Shown here piece by piece: positions 1-7,631 of a DNA stretch of 9,859 nucleotides (the first letter of the stretch is position 1; each line of letters begins with the position of its first letter). Source of the DNA: an uncultured Fidelibacterota bacterium (GTDB lineage: Bacteria; Fidelibacterota; Marinisomatia; SCGC-AAA003-L08; D37C17). The stretch covers positions 1-9,859 of the forward strand of contig CAJWYZ010000037.1 in the NCBI GenBank assembly GCA_913049525.1. Reading direction: 5' to 3'. The notes below the pieces were generated by a model, which had not been told where the DNA came from, did not search any database, and was given only the letters and a program-made list of their open reading frames with translations. The translations under genes were made by a program, and so were the position numbers.

Positions 1-3000
1 ACTATAAACTGTGTTTTATTCGAGAATTCCCGTAAAACCTGTGTAAACTTACGGATATTGGCATCATCCAAGGGAGCATCCACTTCATCTAATATGCAGA
101 AAGGGCTGGGTTTTACCAAATATATGGCAAAGAGCAGGGCAATGGCGGTGAGAGCTTTCTCACCAGCTGAGAGCATACGCAGTGTTTGAGTCTTTTTACC
201 TGGGGGTTGGGCAATAATTTCAATCTCAGCTTCTAAAGGTTTATCTTCACCCACTAGGCGCAGATGTCCCTGGCCCCCATTGAAAAAGGAAGAATATGTT
301 TTGGTAAAGTTCTCTTGAATGGCAGTAAATGTGTCCATAAATTTGGTTTCTGCTTCACAGTTCAACTTTTCAATGGTTTCATTAATGATTTTTTCAGATT
401 CTTCTAAATCACTATACTGCTCCGATAAAAAAGTATAGCGCTCAGATTCTCTTTCATATTCTTCAGCCACAGCCAGATTTACAGGACCAATACGATCCAA
501 TGATCTCTGGATATTTTCTATTTCCACTTTTCGGGATGACAAATCATATTCTTTCAAATTAATATTATCATCCGATAATTCTTCATTAAATCGCTCCTTT
601 ATTCGACTACGATGATGTTTGATTTCATTATTAGCCTCTGCAATAGTAATTTCATACTCACGAATGGTATTAAGCAATTCGTCTTTTTGTTTTTGACGTT
701 CTCGAATTCCTGACTGCAATCTCTGCAGTTCATCGTATGCTTTATTATAGGCCTGCTCCAATTCATCTTTTTCTCTACTACCAAGCTCTAAATTATTAGA
801 TAATTCAAGGACTTTTTCTTTTCCTTCAACAAGAGAAGATTGTAGTTTTTTATTTTCTATGTTAATTCTTGACATTTCAGAATTATATTTCTTAATCCGC
901 TGTCTTATTTCTTTTTCCTGGGAAGCAAAAGTTTCAATGCGGTAATCTAATCCTTCTTTTTCTTTTTTAATTTCAAGAAGTTTTATGCGAGAGTCCTGAA
1001 CATTTTGCTGTTGCGTTCTTCTTATAAATCTATCCTCAGCTATTTTTGCTTGGAAACTCTCATATTCTTTAGATGATTTCTCATGTTCAATTCTCGCATT
1101 ATGAATGGAATCTTTTACTGTTTTAAGTTGGATATTATAATCAGTAATTTGAGAATCTGTTTTTTTCTGATTTTCTTTAAGCTCTGATATGGATTCTTGA
1201 TATTGTATTGAAATATAATCTTGCTGCTGTAATTTTTGTTCAAAATCATTTAATTTCTGAATAGCAAAATCCAATTCACTACTTTTTGCATGCAAAACAT
1301 TGTGAATGTCATTAGCATTTTTTACTGTATTTTCTAATTTTTTCTTTAACTTATTGAGACTATTTTCTGCACTTAGTGTATCATTTTGCAATTGTTCTAA
1401 TTTCTGCTTTCGCCCAATCACAGATTCAGGTTCCTTCCCGGGACTTTTAATGATATATCCTCGATAAAAATAATTGCCAGATGCATCCACCCAGTTCAAT
1501 GGATTAGAGTTGATGAAATGGGAATTAGTTTTATCAGTAGGGATAATACCTACATCACATAAAAGCAATGTAATAAGTTTCTGTAATTTAGGATCGCAAT
1601 TTATTTTCGAAAGCAGTAACTCGACAGGACTTTTTAATTTAATTGGCTTAATTTCAGGAAGATGCTCTAATACAAAAATTGAAAGGCGTTTATTGGTTTC
1701 AGTTATGAGCAATTGTGCATTTTCCTCACTATCAACCACTAAAAAGTTTCCATATTCTCCCAAGGCAGTCTCAACCGCTAATTGATACGGATCATCAACC
1801 TCAATAATATCAGATAAAACGCCCAGCACAAATGGATACTTTTCTCTATCATTCAATATGTGTTTTATTCCTGAAGGTCTACCTTCATGGTTTTCAATAA
1901 CGTTAGCGTAGAACTCCTTTTGACTATTCAGTGTGGATATATTAGATAATAAAATATTTTTCTTCTCTTTCAAAGATAAGATGTCGTCCTCTAATAATGA
2001 TTGTTTAGTTTTTTGGCTCTCTAACTCATTCGTGATATTCTTAATTTTCTTTTCCTGACTCTCAACATTAGCACGTGCTAAATTTGAATCGGCTTTACAA
2101 TTGTCTATTTTTTGATAATTTTCTGCTATTTTCTCACTATGAATTTCTTTTGTTTGATAAAGTTCTGAAATTGTATTTTTCAATCTTTCCAAGACACCCT
2201 CTTCTTCACGGATTTTTAAATATTCAGATTCAGTCTGTTTTTTAAAATTTTCCTGATGTCTTAGAATATTTTCGTAATTATCTTTTACCTTATTGTACTG
2301 TCTTTCATGTTTATTAAACTCAATTTTACGCTTCTTAATTTCTGGCAGCAAGTTCTCCTTTTTAGAATTTAATTCCTCCAATTTCTTGATAGAAATATTA
2401 AGACTATCTTCATTATTCTGGAGTTCATCTGTGAAATGGTTCTTTTGATTTTCATTCCCTAATATTTTCTCTGACCAAACCAATAAATTGCTATTTAATG
2501 CCGATAAAGTATTCTCTAAATTTGAAATCTCTAATTGGCATTTATTGAGTTTAGCTTTTTTATCTTCAAAGTGAGTTTGAACCTGTTCTGTCAGGGTTTC
2601 ATCTAAATTCATTTGGCCCGACAAATTGGATTGTTTACCCTTGATCTGATTGAGTTTATCTTGAAGCGGCGCCAGTTTAATAGCGAGGTGCTGAATTTCT
2701 ACTTGTGCTACTTCAATATTAAGCTTTTTTAAATCTTTATTCAATGTATCAAAACGTTCAAACCGCTTCACCTGCAATCTGAGATTCTTAATGGAATTAT
2801 TCACTTCTACAATGATATCATTCACACGTTCCATATCTACACGAGTAGCAGCTATCTTCCTTAATGCTGCCTGTCTCTGCTGTTTGTAATTATTAATTCC
2901 TGCAGCTTCTTCAAACATCTTTCGTCTGTCGTTGGCATTATGAGATAGAATTGAATCCACCATTTTTAACTCAATGACAGAATATGCATTAGAGCTCATT

Positions 3001-3395
3001 CCTGTATCCACAAATAGATTTTGGATATCTTTCAAGCGACACAGGTTTTTATTAATATAAAACTCACTTTCACCACTTCTATATAAACGTCGTGATATTT
3101 CTACATCATTATATTCAATGGGTAAAATTTCACGACTATTATGAATGAGTAAAGATGCTTCGCAAAAACTCAGGGGCTTTCTACTTTTTGTACCATTGAA
3201 AATAACATCTTCCATTTTATTTGATCGAAGAATAGAAATTTTCTGCTCACCCAATACCCAGCGAATGGCATCCACAATATTGCTTTTCCCACACCCGTTT
3301 GGGCCAACCACTGCCGTAACCCCTTCACCAAAGTTAAGATCAGTTTTATTGAGGAAAGATTTAAATCCTTGTAATTTAAGTTTAGAAATATACAT
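1..3395 (-). CDS. smc: Chromosome segregation protein SMC (C-terminus cut by window edge)
   Basis: SMC is the ATPase core of bacterial condensin. It dimerises, binds ScpA/ScpB and organises and separates the chromosome. The visible 1131 codons start at the ATG MYISKLKLQGFKSF and run in one frame to the edge; families are usually about 1170-1190 residues, so roughly 50 are missing. Seen in order: Walker A GPNGCGKSN at 31-39, the N-terminal head to about 165, a long coiled coil, the hinge at about 500-655 (with EVDDPYQLAVETALGEYG near 532 and a closing IGRKQK), a second coiled coil, the ABC signature LSAGEKALTAIALLFAIY starting near 1075, and Walker B ILDEVDAPLDD with the catalytic Glu near 1104. 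The signature has Ala where LSGGE is usual. The His-containing switch motif should lie beyond the edge. The start is 9 bp after the HIT gene stop, with a weak AGGA about 12 nt upstream. Last visible gene of the long operon. Confidence 0.97.
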   Translation of the reverse strand, partial: MYISKLKLQGFKSFLNKTDLNFGEGVTAVVGPNGCGKSNIVDAIRWVLGEQKISILRSNKMEDVIFNGTKSRKPLSFCEASLLIHNSREILPIEYNDVEISRRLYRSGESEFYINKNLCRLKDIQNLFVDTGMSSNAYSVIELKMVDSILSHNANDRRKMFEEAAGINNYKQQRQAALRKIAATRVDMERVNDIIVEVNNSIKNLRLQVKRFERFDTLNKDLKKLNIEVAQVEIQHLAIKLAPLQDKLNQIKGKQSNLSGQMNLDETLTEQVQTHFEDKKAKLNKCQLEISNLENTLSALNSNLLVWSEKILGNENQKNHFTDELQNNEDSLNISIKKLEELNSKKENLLPEIKKRKIEFNKHERQYNKVKDNYENILRHQENFKKQTESEYLKIREEEGVLERLKNTISELYQTKEIHSEKIAENYQKIDNCKADSNLARANVESQEKKIKNITNELESQKTKQSLLEDDILSLKEKKNILLSNISTLNSQKEFYANVIENHEGRPSGIKHILNDREKYPFVLGVLSDIIEVDDPYQLAVETALGEYGNFLVVDSEENAQLLITETNKRLSIFVLEHLPEIKPIKLKSPVELLLSKINCDPKLQKLITLLLCDVGIIPTDKTNSHFINSNPLNWVDASGNYFYRGYIIKSPGKEPESVIGRKQKLEQLQNDTLSAENSLNKLKKKLENTVKNANDIHNVLHAKSSELDFAIQKLNDFEQKLQQQDYISIQYQESISELKENQKKTDSQITDYNIQLKTVKDSIHNARIEHEKSSKEYESFQAKIAEDRFIRRTQQQNVQDSRIKLLEIKKEKEGLDYRIETFASQEKEIRQRIKKYNSEMSRINIENKKLQSSLVEGKEKVLELSNNLELGSREKDELEQAYNKAYDELQRLQSGIRERQKQKDELLNTIREYEITIAEANNEIKHHRSRIKERFNEELSDDNINLKEYDLSSRKVEIENIQRSLDRIGPVNLAVAEEYERESERYTFLSEQYSDLEESEKIINETIEKLNCEAETKFMDTFTAIQENFTKTYSSFFNGGQGHLRLVGEDKPLEAEIEIIAQPPGKKTQTLRMLSAGEKALTAIALLFAIYLVKPSPFCILDEVDAPLDDANIRKFTQVLREFSNKTQFI

Positions 3396-3404
3396 AGGGT
3401 AATT

Positions 3405-3752
3405 TTATCCTGGTGGCCAATGGAGTTTCCTTCCTCCCAATAAATGTAGATGAATATGATGCACAGTCTGTCCCCCATCATCCCCCGTATTAATTACCCA
3501 GCGATATCCCGATTCCATAATACCTTCATTTTCTGCAATATTATTTGCCATTACTGCCATATCCATTAAATAGTGCACATTGTCATCATTTAGTTCTCGC
3601 GTAGATTGAATATGTACTTTTGGTATGATTAATACATGGGTTTTAGCCTGGGGATTAATATCGCGAAATGCTAATACATGATCGGTTTGCGCCACAATAT
3701 CTGCTGGAATATCACCATTTATTATTTTACAAAACAAACAGTCATCTGACAT
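3405..3752 (-). CDS. HIT family protein (HINT-type purine nucleotide phosphoramidase/hydrolase)
   Basis: A 115-residue histidine-triad protein of the HINT (PKCI-like) branch. Members bind purine nucleotides and hydrolyse AMP-linked phosphoramidates or acyl-adenylates in the cytoplasm; the physiological substrate is often unknown. The triad HHIHLHLLGG lies at 98-107, with H101 as the expected nucleophile in H-x-H-x-H. The N-terminal C5-x2-C8 with H48 fits the zinc site found in many bacterial HINT proteins. The C-terminal GGRKLHWPPG is typical of the subfamily, and full length matches. The ATG has a good Shine-Dalgarno AAGGAG at 3761-3766, 8 nt upstream, which overlaps the stop codon of the preceding gene. 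It sits 9 bp before smc in the same operon; no functional link to SMC is implied. Confidence 0.95.
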   Translation of the reverse strand: MSDDCLFCKIINGDIPADIVAQTDHVLAFRDINPQAKTHVLIIPKVHIQSTRELNDDNVHYLMDMAVMANNIAENEGIMESGYRWVINTGDDGGQTVHHIHLHLLGGRKLHWPPG

Positions 3753-3764
3753 AATTAAGTCTCC

Positions 3765-4283
3765 TTATTTCCAATACATTGCCAACTGAAATGCCATATT
3801 GCCATCGTCGACAAAAGGATTTTTATACAATTTCAATAGTAGCTCATTTAGCATTCTGCCATTATAAAATTGAATGCCTGTACCAAATGCATATTTCGTC
3901 CTCCAATTTCCTAAATTATTAATTTTTGAAATGGTGCTTAAGTCTGCTATACTTCCACCCTGAATTATGATAATCGGCCTAAAAACACCAGCAATCATCG
4001 TTCTGAATAATTCTTGTTTTAAGACAGCTGACAAATCCAAATAAATTGAACTATTTCCATTCATCAAACCAAAGCTGTTAACTGATTGTCCATGCTTGGT
4101 AAAATGAACGCCTACATCAGCTAATATCTGAGTATTTTTTCTCCACTCAATTCCTGGCTTGTAATAAATACCCGTTCCATTAGAAGTCATCTGCATACCC
4201 ATGCCATGAAAATTATCAGAGAAAAGCATGTTACACATGAAAGCGATGATAATCAAAATTCTCACCATCTTAATGCAAAGCAT
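3765..4283 (-). CDS. Hypothetical secreted / outer-membrane protein
   Basis: I do not recognise this 172-residue protein. The N-terminus has a signal-peptide-like hydrophobic stretch (MVRILIIIAFMCNMLFS, residues 6-22) after a lysine, with likely cleavage near residue 22. The mature part is rich in aromatic residues, glycine and alternating polar/hydrophobic positions (for example IYYKPGIEWRKNTQI and YAFGTGIQFYNGRML) and ends in AMYWK. That suggests a small beta-barrel or periplasmic beta protein. The start is uncertain: ATG at 4283 gives the full ORF, and ATG at 4268 (MVRILII) gives a more standard signal peptide. Neither has a convincing Shine-Dalgarno. It lies 12 bp after the oxidoreductase gene and 12 bp before the HIT gene, so it is almost surely co-transcribed. 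Function is unknown. Confidence 0.8.
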   Translation of the reverse strand: MLCIKMVRILIIIAFMCNMLFSDNFHGMGMQMTSNGTGIYYKPGIEWRKNTQILADVGVHFTKHGQSVNSFGLMNGNSSIYLDLSAVLKQELFRTMIAGVFRPIIIIQGGSIADLSTISKINNLGNWRTKYAFGTGIQFYNGRMLNELLLKLYKNPFVDDGNMAFQLAMYWK

Positions 4284-4295
4284 TCCAAATGTATA

Positions 4296-5324
4296 CTATG
4301 GAAGTAATACTACCTTGCCCATTTGCTGCCTATTTTCGATATAATTATGAGCTTCACGAATATCTTTCATTGCAAATATTTTATCCACATTTGGTAGATA
4401 TTGCTTTTGGTTAATTTTGGCCATCACCTTTTTAAAAGCGGGAATATTACTCATGGTTGAACCTAAAATAGACTGTTGTTTCATGAAAAGATGCGCTAAA
4501 TTAATATCAACATCAGCGCCTGTTGTTGCTCCACAGGTTACCAGTCTCCCCCCTTTTGACAAGAGCCTTATTGATTCTTTCCATGTAGCAGACCCTACAT
4601 GCTCAAATACTACGTTAATACCATTCATTTCTGTAATTAGTTTTATCTCATCTTTCCAATTCCCCTCATTGTGATTTACTACATGATGAGCTCCTAATTT
4701 TTTGGAAAATTCACATTTTAGATTGCTACCGGATGTGGCAATAACATTAGCCCCTAAATCCCTGCTAATTTGAATGGCTGCTGACCCAACACCAGAACTT
4801 CCACCATAAATTAAGACGGTTTCATTAGGTTGTAATTTTGCCCTTATTATGAGCATTTGGTAGGCTGTCATGAAAACCAGCTGCATTGATGCAGCATCGG
4901 GAAAAGATAGATGCTCTGGTTTTTTATGAATATTAACAGGGTTAAGAATAACATATTCAGCCAGAGTTCCATTCTCCGTCTCACCTAAAATACCATATTC
5001 AGAACAATAATTTTCTTTTTTCTCTTTACAATGGTGACAATTTCCACAAAAGGTACCAGGTTGAATAACCACATCATTACCTGTTTGAAAATTATGTACT
5101 TTGGAACCAACTTCTACAATTGTACCAGATGCATCAGAACCTAATATTAATGGCAATGATACTGGCATCCCTGGGAGTCCTTTTCTCACCCATATATCTA
5201 AATGATTAATGGCTGCAGCTTTTACACGGATTTTTACTTTATCAGATGGACAGTCAGGTTCGGGAATATCATCATATGTTAGCGCATCTAATCCGCCATG
5301 TTTACTTATTCTAACAGCTTTCAT
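4296..5324 (-). CDS. Zinc-binding dehydrogenase / NAD(P)H:quinone oxidoreductase-like (MDR superfamily)
   Basis: A 342-residue medium-chain dehydrogenase/reductase. The GroES-like N-terminal domain starts MKAVRISKHGGLDAL and contains AAINHLDIWVRKG. The Rossmann domain has the nucleotide loop YGGSSGVGSAAIQ at 173-185. Four cysteines at 93, 96, 99 and 107 (CGNCHHC with a later Cys) form the structural zinc lobe of alcohol dehydrogenases. The catalytic zinc ligands look absent: the usual Cys position is NHLD (40-43) and the usual GHE motif is GSDASG (62-67). The enzyme is therefore more likely a quinone or enone reductase than a true alcohol dehydrogenase. Substrate cannot be told. Length is normal. 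Its ATG overlaps the stop of the micro-protein gene by 4 bp (ATGA), indicating coupling. Confidence 0.93.
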   Translation of the reverse strand: MKAVRISKHGGLDALTYDDIPEPDCPSDKVKIRVKAAAINHLDIWVRKGLPGMPVSLPLILGSDASGTIVEVGSKVHNFQTGNDVVIQPGTFCGNCHHCKEKKENYCSEYGILGETENGTLAEYVILNPVNIHKKPEHLSFPDAASMQLVFMTAYQMLIIRAKLQPNETVLIYGGSSGVGSAAIQISRDLGANVIATSGSNLKCEFSKKLGAHHVVNHNEGNWKDEIKLITEMNGINVVFEHVGSATWKESIRLLSKGGRLVTCGATTGADVDINLAHLFMKQQSILGSTMSNIPAFKKVMAKINQKQYLPNVDKIFAMKDIREAHNYIENRQQMGKVVLLP

Positions 5325-5482
5325 TCTACATCTTCATAATCTGCATCCTGAATATCCATTCCTTCCCTGCGGCCCTTATAATCACTTTGTGCTTTCTTAT
5401 TGTTTGAAACTTGAATACCAGAAATGAATTTTCTAATTTGGTTAAATATCCAAAACAATGCAATGATAAATAATATTTTCAT
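5321..5482 (-). CDS. Small membrane protein, 53 residues, unknown function
   Basis: A short gene filling the gap between the kinase and oxidoreductase genes. It starts at ATG (MKILFIIALFWIFNQIRKF), one base after the kinase stop codon, and ends in TGA overlapping the oxidoreductase ATG by 4 bp. The first 13 residues or so form a single hydrophobic segment, followed by a basic patch (RKF, NKK, KGRR) and an acidic tail (DIQDADYEDVE). A basic side after one short helix predicts a cytoplasmic C-terminus. The layout resembles small one-helix proteins of the FCB group (for example those annotated DUF4834), but I cannot confirm membership. The exact fit between two coupled genes and the plausible protein composition argue that it is real. 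No strong Shine-Dalgarno is seen, so translation probably depends on ribosomes ending at the kinase stop. Confidence 0.78.
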   Translation of the reverse strand: MKILFIIALFWIFNQIRKFISGIQVSNNKKAQSDYKGRREGMDIQDADYEDVE

Positions 5483-5483
5483 C

Positions 5484-6128
5484 TTATTGAATACTTTTTA
5501 TTGGATTGAAATAGCGGGTGCCTTCTCCAGGTGTTCGAATAAACTCAATTATTTCTTCTAAATCATTTTTATTTTTTACAAAGTCTATATCATTGGTGTT
5601 GATGATCAGTAATGGGCAAATATCAAACTTAAAAAAATATTCATTATACATTTGATTTAAAGCATCAATATATTTCCAATCAATTAACTTTTCATATTCT
5701 CTTCCCCTAAGTTTAATATTTTGCATGAGACGATCAGTATCTGATTGTAAAAATATAACCATATCAGGGGATGTAACATTTTTTTCTAATATTCGGGCAA
5801 CTGCATTGTATAAACTCATTTCCTTATCATTTAGATTTAATGCTGCAAACAATCTGTCTTTTACAAACATATAATCAGAAATTAATGTTTTCGTAAAAAG
5901 ATCTGTTTGTTGCAATTGTTGTTGCTGGCGATAGCGTGACAAGAGGAAAAACAACTGAGTTTGAAATGCAAAGCGCTCAGAATCCTTATAAAAATCAACT
6001 AAAAAGGGATTTTCCTCAAACTCTTCCAAAACCAATTTAGCTTCTAATCGTTCTCCTAATATTTTTGATAAACTAGTTTTTCCAACACCAATTGTACCTT
6101 CTATAGCAATATGATAGGGAATTTTCAA
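5484..6128 (-). CDS. Deoxynucleoside kinase (dAK/dGK/dCK-type)
   Basis: A 214-residue P-loop kinase of the deoxynucleoside kinase family (PF01712), which phosphorylates deoxynucleosides to 5'-monophosphates for salvage in the cytoplasm. The P-loop GTIGVGKTS is at 11-19. Next come the acidic LEEFEENPFL (34-43, likely holding the catalytic base and substrate contacts), ERFAFQTQLFFLLSR (51-65), the ISDYMFVKDRLFA segment (83-95, equivalent to the family's DRS region) and the arginine-rich lid RGREYE (141-146). Base specificity cannot be read from sequence alone. The start codon is TTG at 6128-6126. A TAA lies 12 bases upstream in frame with no ATG between, and AAGGAAGG (6135-6142) sits 6 nt before the TTG. 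The start overlaps the folK stop by 4 bp. A folK neighbour for this kinase is familiar in Bacteroidota-type genomes. Confidence 0.93.
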   Translation of the reverse strand: MKIPYHIAIEGTIGVGKTSLSKILGERLEAKLVLEEFEENPFLVDFYKDSERFAFQTQLFFLLSRYRQQQQLQQTDLFTKTLISDYMFVKDRLFAALNLNDKEMSLYNAVARILEKNVTSPDMVIFLQSDTDRLMQNIKLRGREYEKLIDWKYIDALNQMYNEYFFKFDICPLLIINTNDIDFVKNKNDLEEIIEFIRTPGEGTRYFNPIKSIQ

Positions 6129-6646
6129 AGCATGCCTTCCTTATCTACAATAAGCACCATTCTTACGTCTGAATTGTCATCTGTATTTTCAAGAATCTCT
6201 GAAACCAGCGCATTTTGTCCGGGAACTTTAAATTTTGGAGCAATATCGTTCCAGGGCTTGAGAACAAATTTTCTTTCGGATATTCCTGCATGTGGTATTT
6301 CCAATAATCCACTATGAATTTGCAAACTACCTATAGCCAAAATATCAATATCTAAAACACGCGGCATATTTCTTTTCTTCTCTACTTTTCTTCCTGCTTT
6401 TTCCTCAATGACTTTAATTGCATTCAGTAAGTCCACAGGAATTAAGTTGGTATCAATTTCAATCACCATATTATAAAATTCATCTTGATCTGTGTTATAC
6501 ATGGCAGGTGATTGATATACATGGGATTTTTCCGTCACCCAAATATGGGGATGCGCATTCAACATATCAACCCCAAATTTCAAGTTTTGATAACGATTAC
6601 CTACATTTGAACCTAATCCTAAAAATATATGTTGATCTTCAGACAT
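6125..6646 (-). CDS. folK: 2-amino-4-hydroxy-6-hydroxymethyldihydropteridine pyrophosphokinase
   Basis: HPPK transfers pyrophosphate from ATP to 6-hydroxymethyl-7,8-dihydropterin, giving the substrate of dihydropteroate synthase in folate synthesis. This 173-residue protein shows the N-terminal LGLGSNVGNR (9-18), YQSPAM (44-49), EFYNMVIEIDT (56-66) and the HPPK signature RNMPRVLDIDIL (92-103), whose D99 and D101 should bind the two magnesium ions. The C-terminal IPHAGISERKFVLKPWNDIAP (117-137) is the usual HPPK closing block. A Met occupies the Gly/Ala position of the signature, a minor deviation. The ATG overlaps the folB stop by 8 bp, with GGAAG about 9 nt upstream. It follows folB directly, the order of the pathway. 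folP is not in the window. Confidence 0.97.
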   Translation of the reverse strand: MSEDQHIFLGLGSNVGNRYQNLKFGVDMLNAHPHIWVTEKSHVYQSPAMYNTDQDEFYNMVIEIDTNLIPVDLLNAIKVIEEKAGRKVEKKRNMPRVLDIDILAIGSLQIHSGLLEIPHAGISERKFVLKPWNDIAPKFKVPGQNALVSEILENTDDNSDVRMVLIVDKEGML

Positions 6647-6995
6647 TACTAATAACTTCCACTTCTACAGAATCAAAATTGCCATTAATGGGGGCATTTG
6701 GTTTGCGTATTACCACTTTACAATTATCCACATTAAATTTATCTGTAATTGTAGTGGCAATTTTATTTGCAAGATATTCAATTAAATTATATTTCCTTTG
6801 GCAAAATATATTGGTTATTTCATCATATATAAGAGAATAGTTTACAGTATTATGTAAATTATCTGTGATTGATTCATCATATACTGGTGAAACTTCAATA
6901 TCAATTTCAAATGGCTGCCCATCAGATTTTTCTTTTTCATCAACGCCATGATATCCAAATAATTGAATATTATTTATTCTGATTTTAGTATCCAT
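6639..6995 (-). CDS. folB: Dihydroneopterin aldolase
   Basis: FolB converts 7,8-dihydroneopterin to 6-hydroxymethyl-7,8-dihydropterin and glycolaldehyde, the substrate of the next gene's product. I take ATG at 6995 (MDTKIRINNIQLFGYHGV), giving 118 residues, the normal size. The open frame continues 15 codons further to 7040, but that part lies inside the methyltransferase gene and gives a low-complexity extension (RDDEEERC). Matching the Staphylococcus aureus enzyme from memory, E22 (HGVDEKE), E73 (YNLIEYLA) and the catalytic Lys98 (VVIRKPNAPI) are all in place. The start overlaps the methyltransferase stop by 11 bp, with only a weak AAGAAA upstream, so translation is probably coupled. It is a cytoplasmic oligomer in known cases. 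Confidence 0.95.
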   Translation of the reverse strand: MDTKIRINNIQLFGYHGVDEKEKSDGQPFEIDIEVSPVYDESITDNLHNTVNYSLIYDEITNIFCQRKYNLIEYLANKIATTITDKFNVDNCKVVIRKPNAPINGNFDSVEVEVISNV

Positions 6996-7614
6996 TTTTC
7001 TTAAAAATAACAAACACCTCTCTTCCTCGTCGTCTCTCAATTGATAATGCTGGTATTTCTTTTTCTACCAAAGTAAAATATTTTAAAAACAGTGTCATTG
7101 TAGTGTTAATGTCAACTCCAAAGGGTGGTCCATTACCATCAAGTTCTTTATCAATTGGAAATAATATGCCAACCAATTTCCCGGATGGCTTTAATAGGTT
7201 ATTTACCATCTGAATATAATTTGTCCGTTTATTGGGATCAATAGCACAATAACAGGTGTATTCTAACACAATATCAAATTGCGCATCATATAATTTTTCT
7301 AAATTGAAAATATCTTCATGTAGAATATTCAGGTTCAAATTTTTCTTTTTTGCAGCATTAGTCATGTTTGTAATGGCAGAATCAGCAAAATCTACCGCTG
7401 TCACCTCATGACCTTTTTCTGCAAAATAAAGCGCATCCCATCCATTTCCAGCTCCAAGGATACATATAGATAATGGCTTTTTTTGTGAATGTATCCAATT
7501 TTTAAATATTGGAGTAGGTTCTCCTAAATCCCAAGCCATTTCACCAGCATTATAAGAATTTTCCCAATATTCTGGCTGCGAATGATGAATCGATTGAATA
7601 TCTGTTATATGCAT
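6985..7614 (-). CDS. TPMT-family class I SAM-dependent methyltransferase
   Basis: A 209-residue methyltransferase resembling the thiopurine S-methyltransferase family (PF05724), which includes thiol, halide and thiopurine methyltransferases. Seen: the family start YWENSYNAGEMAWDLGEPTP (16-35), SAM motif I CILGAGNGWDALYFAEKGHE (51-70), motif II acidic AVDFAD (73-78), EYTCYCAIDPNKR (118-130), LFPIDKELDGNGPPFGV (151-167) and the C-terminal ERRRGREVFVIFKK (193-206). Substrate is not predictable. Bacterial members often act on small toxic thiols or selenium or tellurium compounds, which is family knowledge rather than something seen here. It starts at ATG 7614 without a Shine-Dalgarno. It is first in the long operon, and its 3' end overlaps folB by 11 bp. 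A pterin-related role is possible from position only. Confidence 0.9.
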   Translation of the reverse strand: MHITDIQSIHHSQPEYWENSYNAGEMAWDLGEPTPIFKNWIHSQKKPLSICILGAGNGWDALYFAEKGHEVTAVDFADSAITNMTNAAKKKNLNLNILHEDIFNLEKLYDAQFDIVLEYTCYCAIDPNKRTNYIQMVNNLLKPSGKLVGILFPIDKELDGNGPPFGVDINTTMTLFLKYFTLVEKEIPALSIERRRGREVFVIFKKNGY

Positions 7615-7631
7615 ATTAAAATCACTAAAAT

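Noticed and set aside
599..784. 61-codon alternative minus-strand frame within smc
   Set aside because: It overlaps the SMC coiled coil in another frame and has no supporting features.
1474..1785. 103-codon open frame on the plus strand inside smc
   Set aside because: It lies antisense to the conserved SMC hinge, which is clearly the coding frame; the plus-strand product has no family features.
3145..3481. Open frames on both strands (3145-3402 plus; 3170-3481 minus) over the smc 5' end and HIT 3' end
   Set aside because: Both conflict with the Walker A region of SMC and with the HIT C-terminus, which are unmistakable, and their products are low-quality.
6418..6840. 140-codon plus-strand open frame across folK and folB
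   Set aside because: Antisense shadow of two well-identified folate genes with no recognisable domain.
6996..7040. N-terminal extension of FolB by 15 residues
   Set aside because: The extension lies within the methyltransferase coding end and reads RDDEEERCLLFLRK; FolB homologues start at the MDTKIRINNI position.
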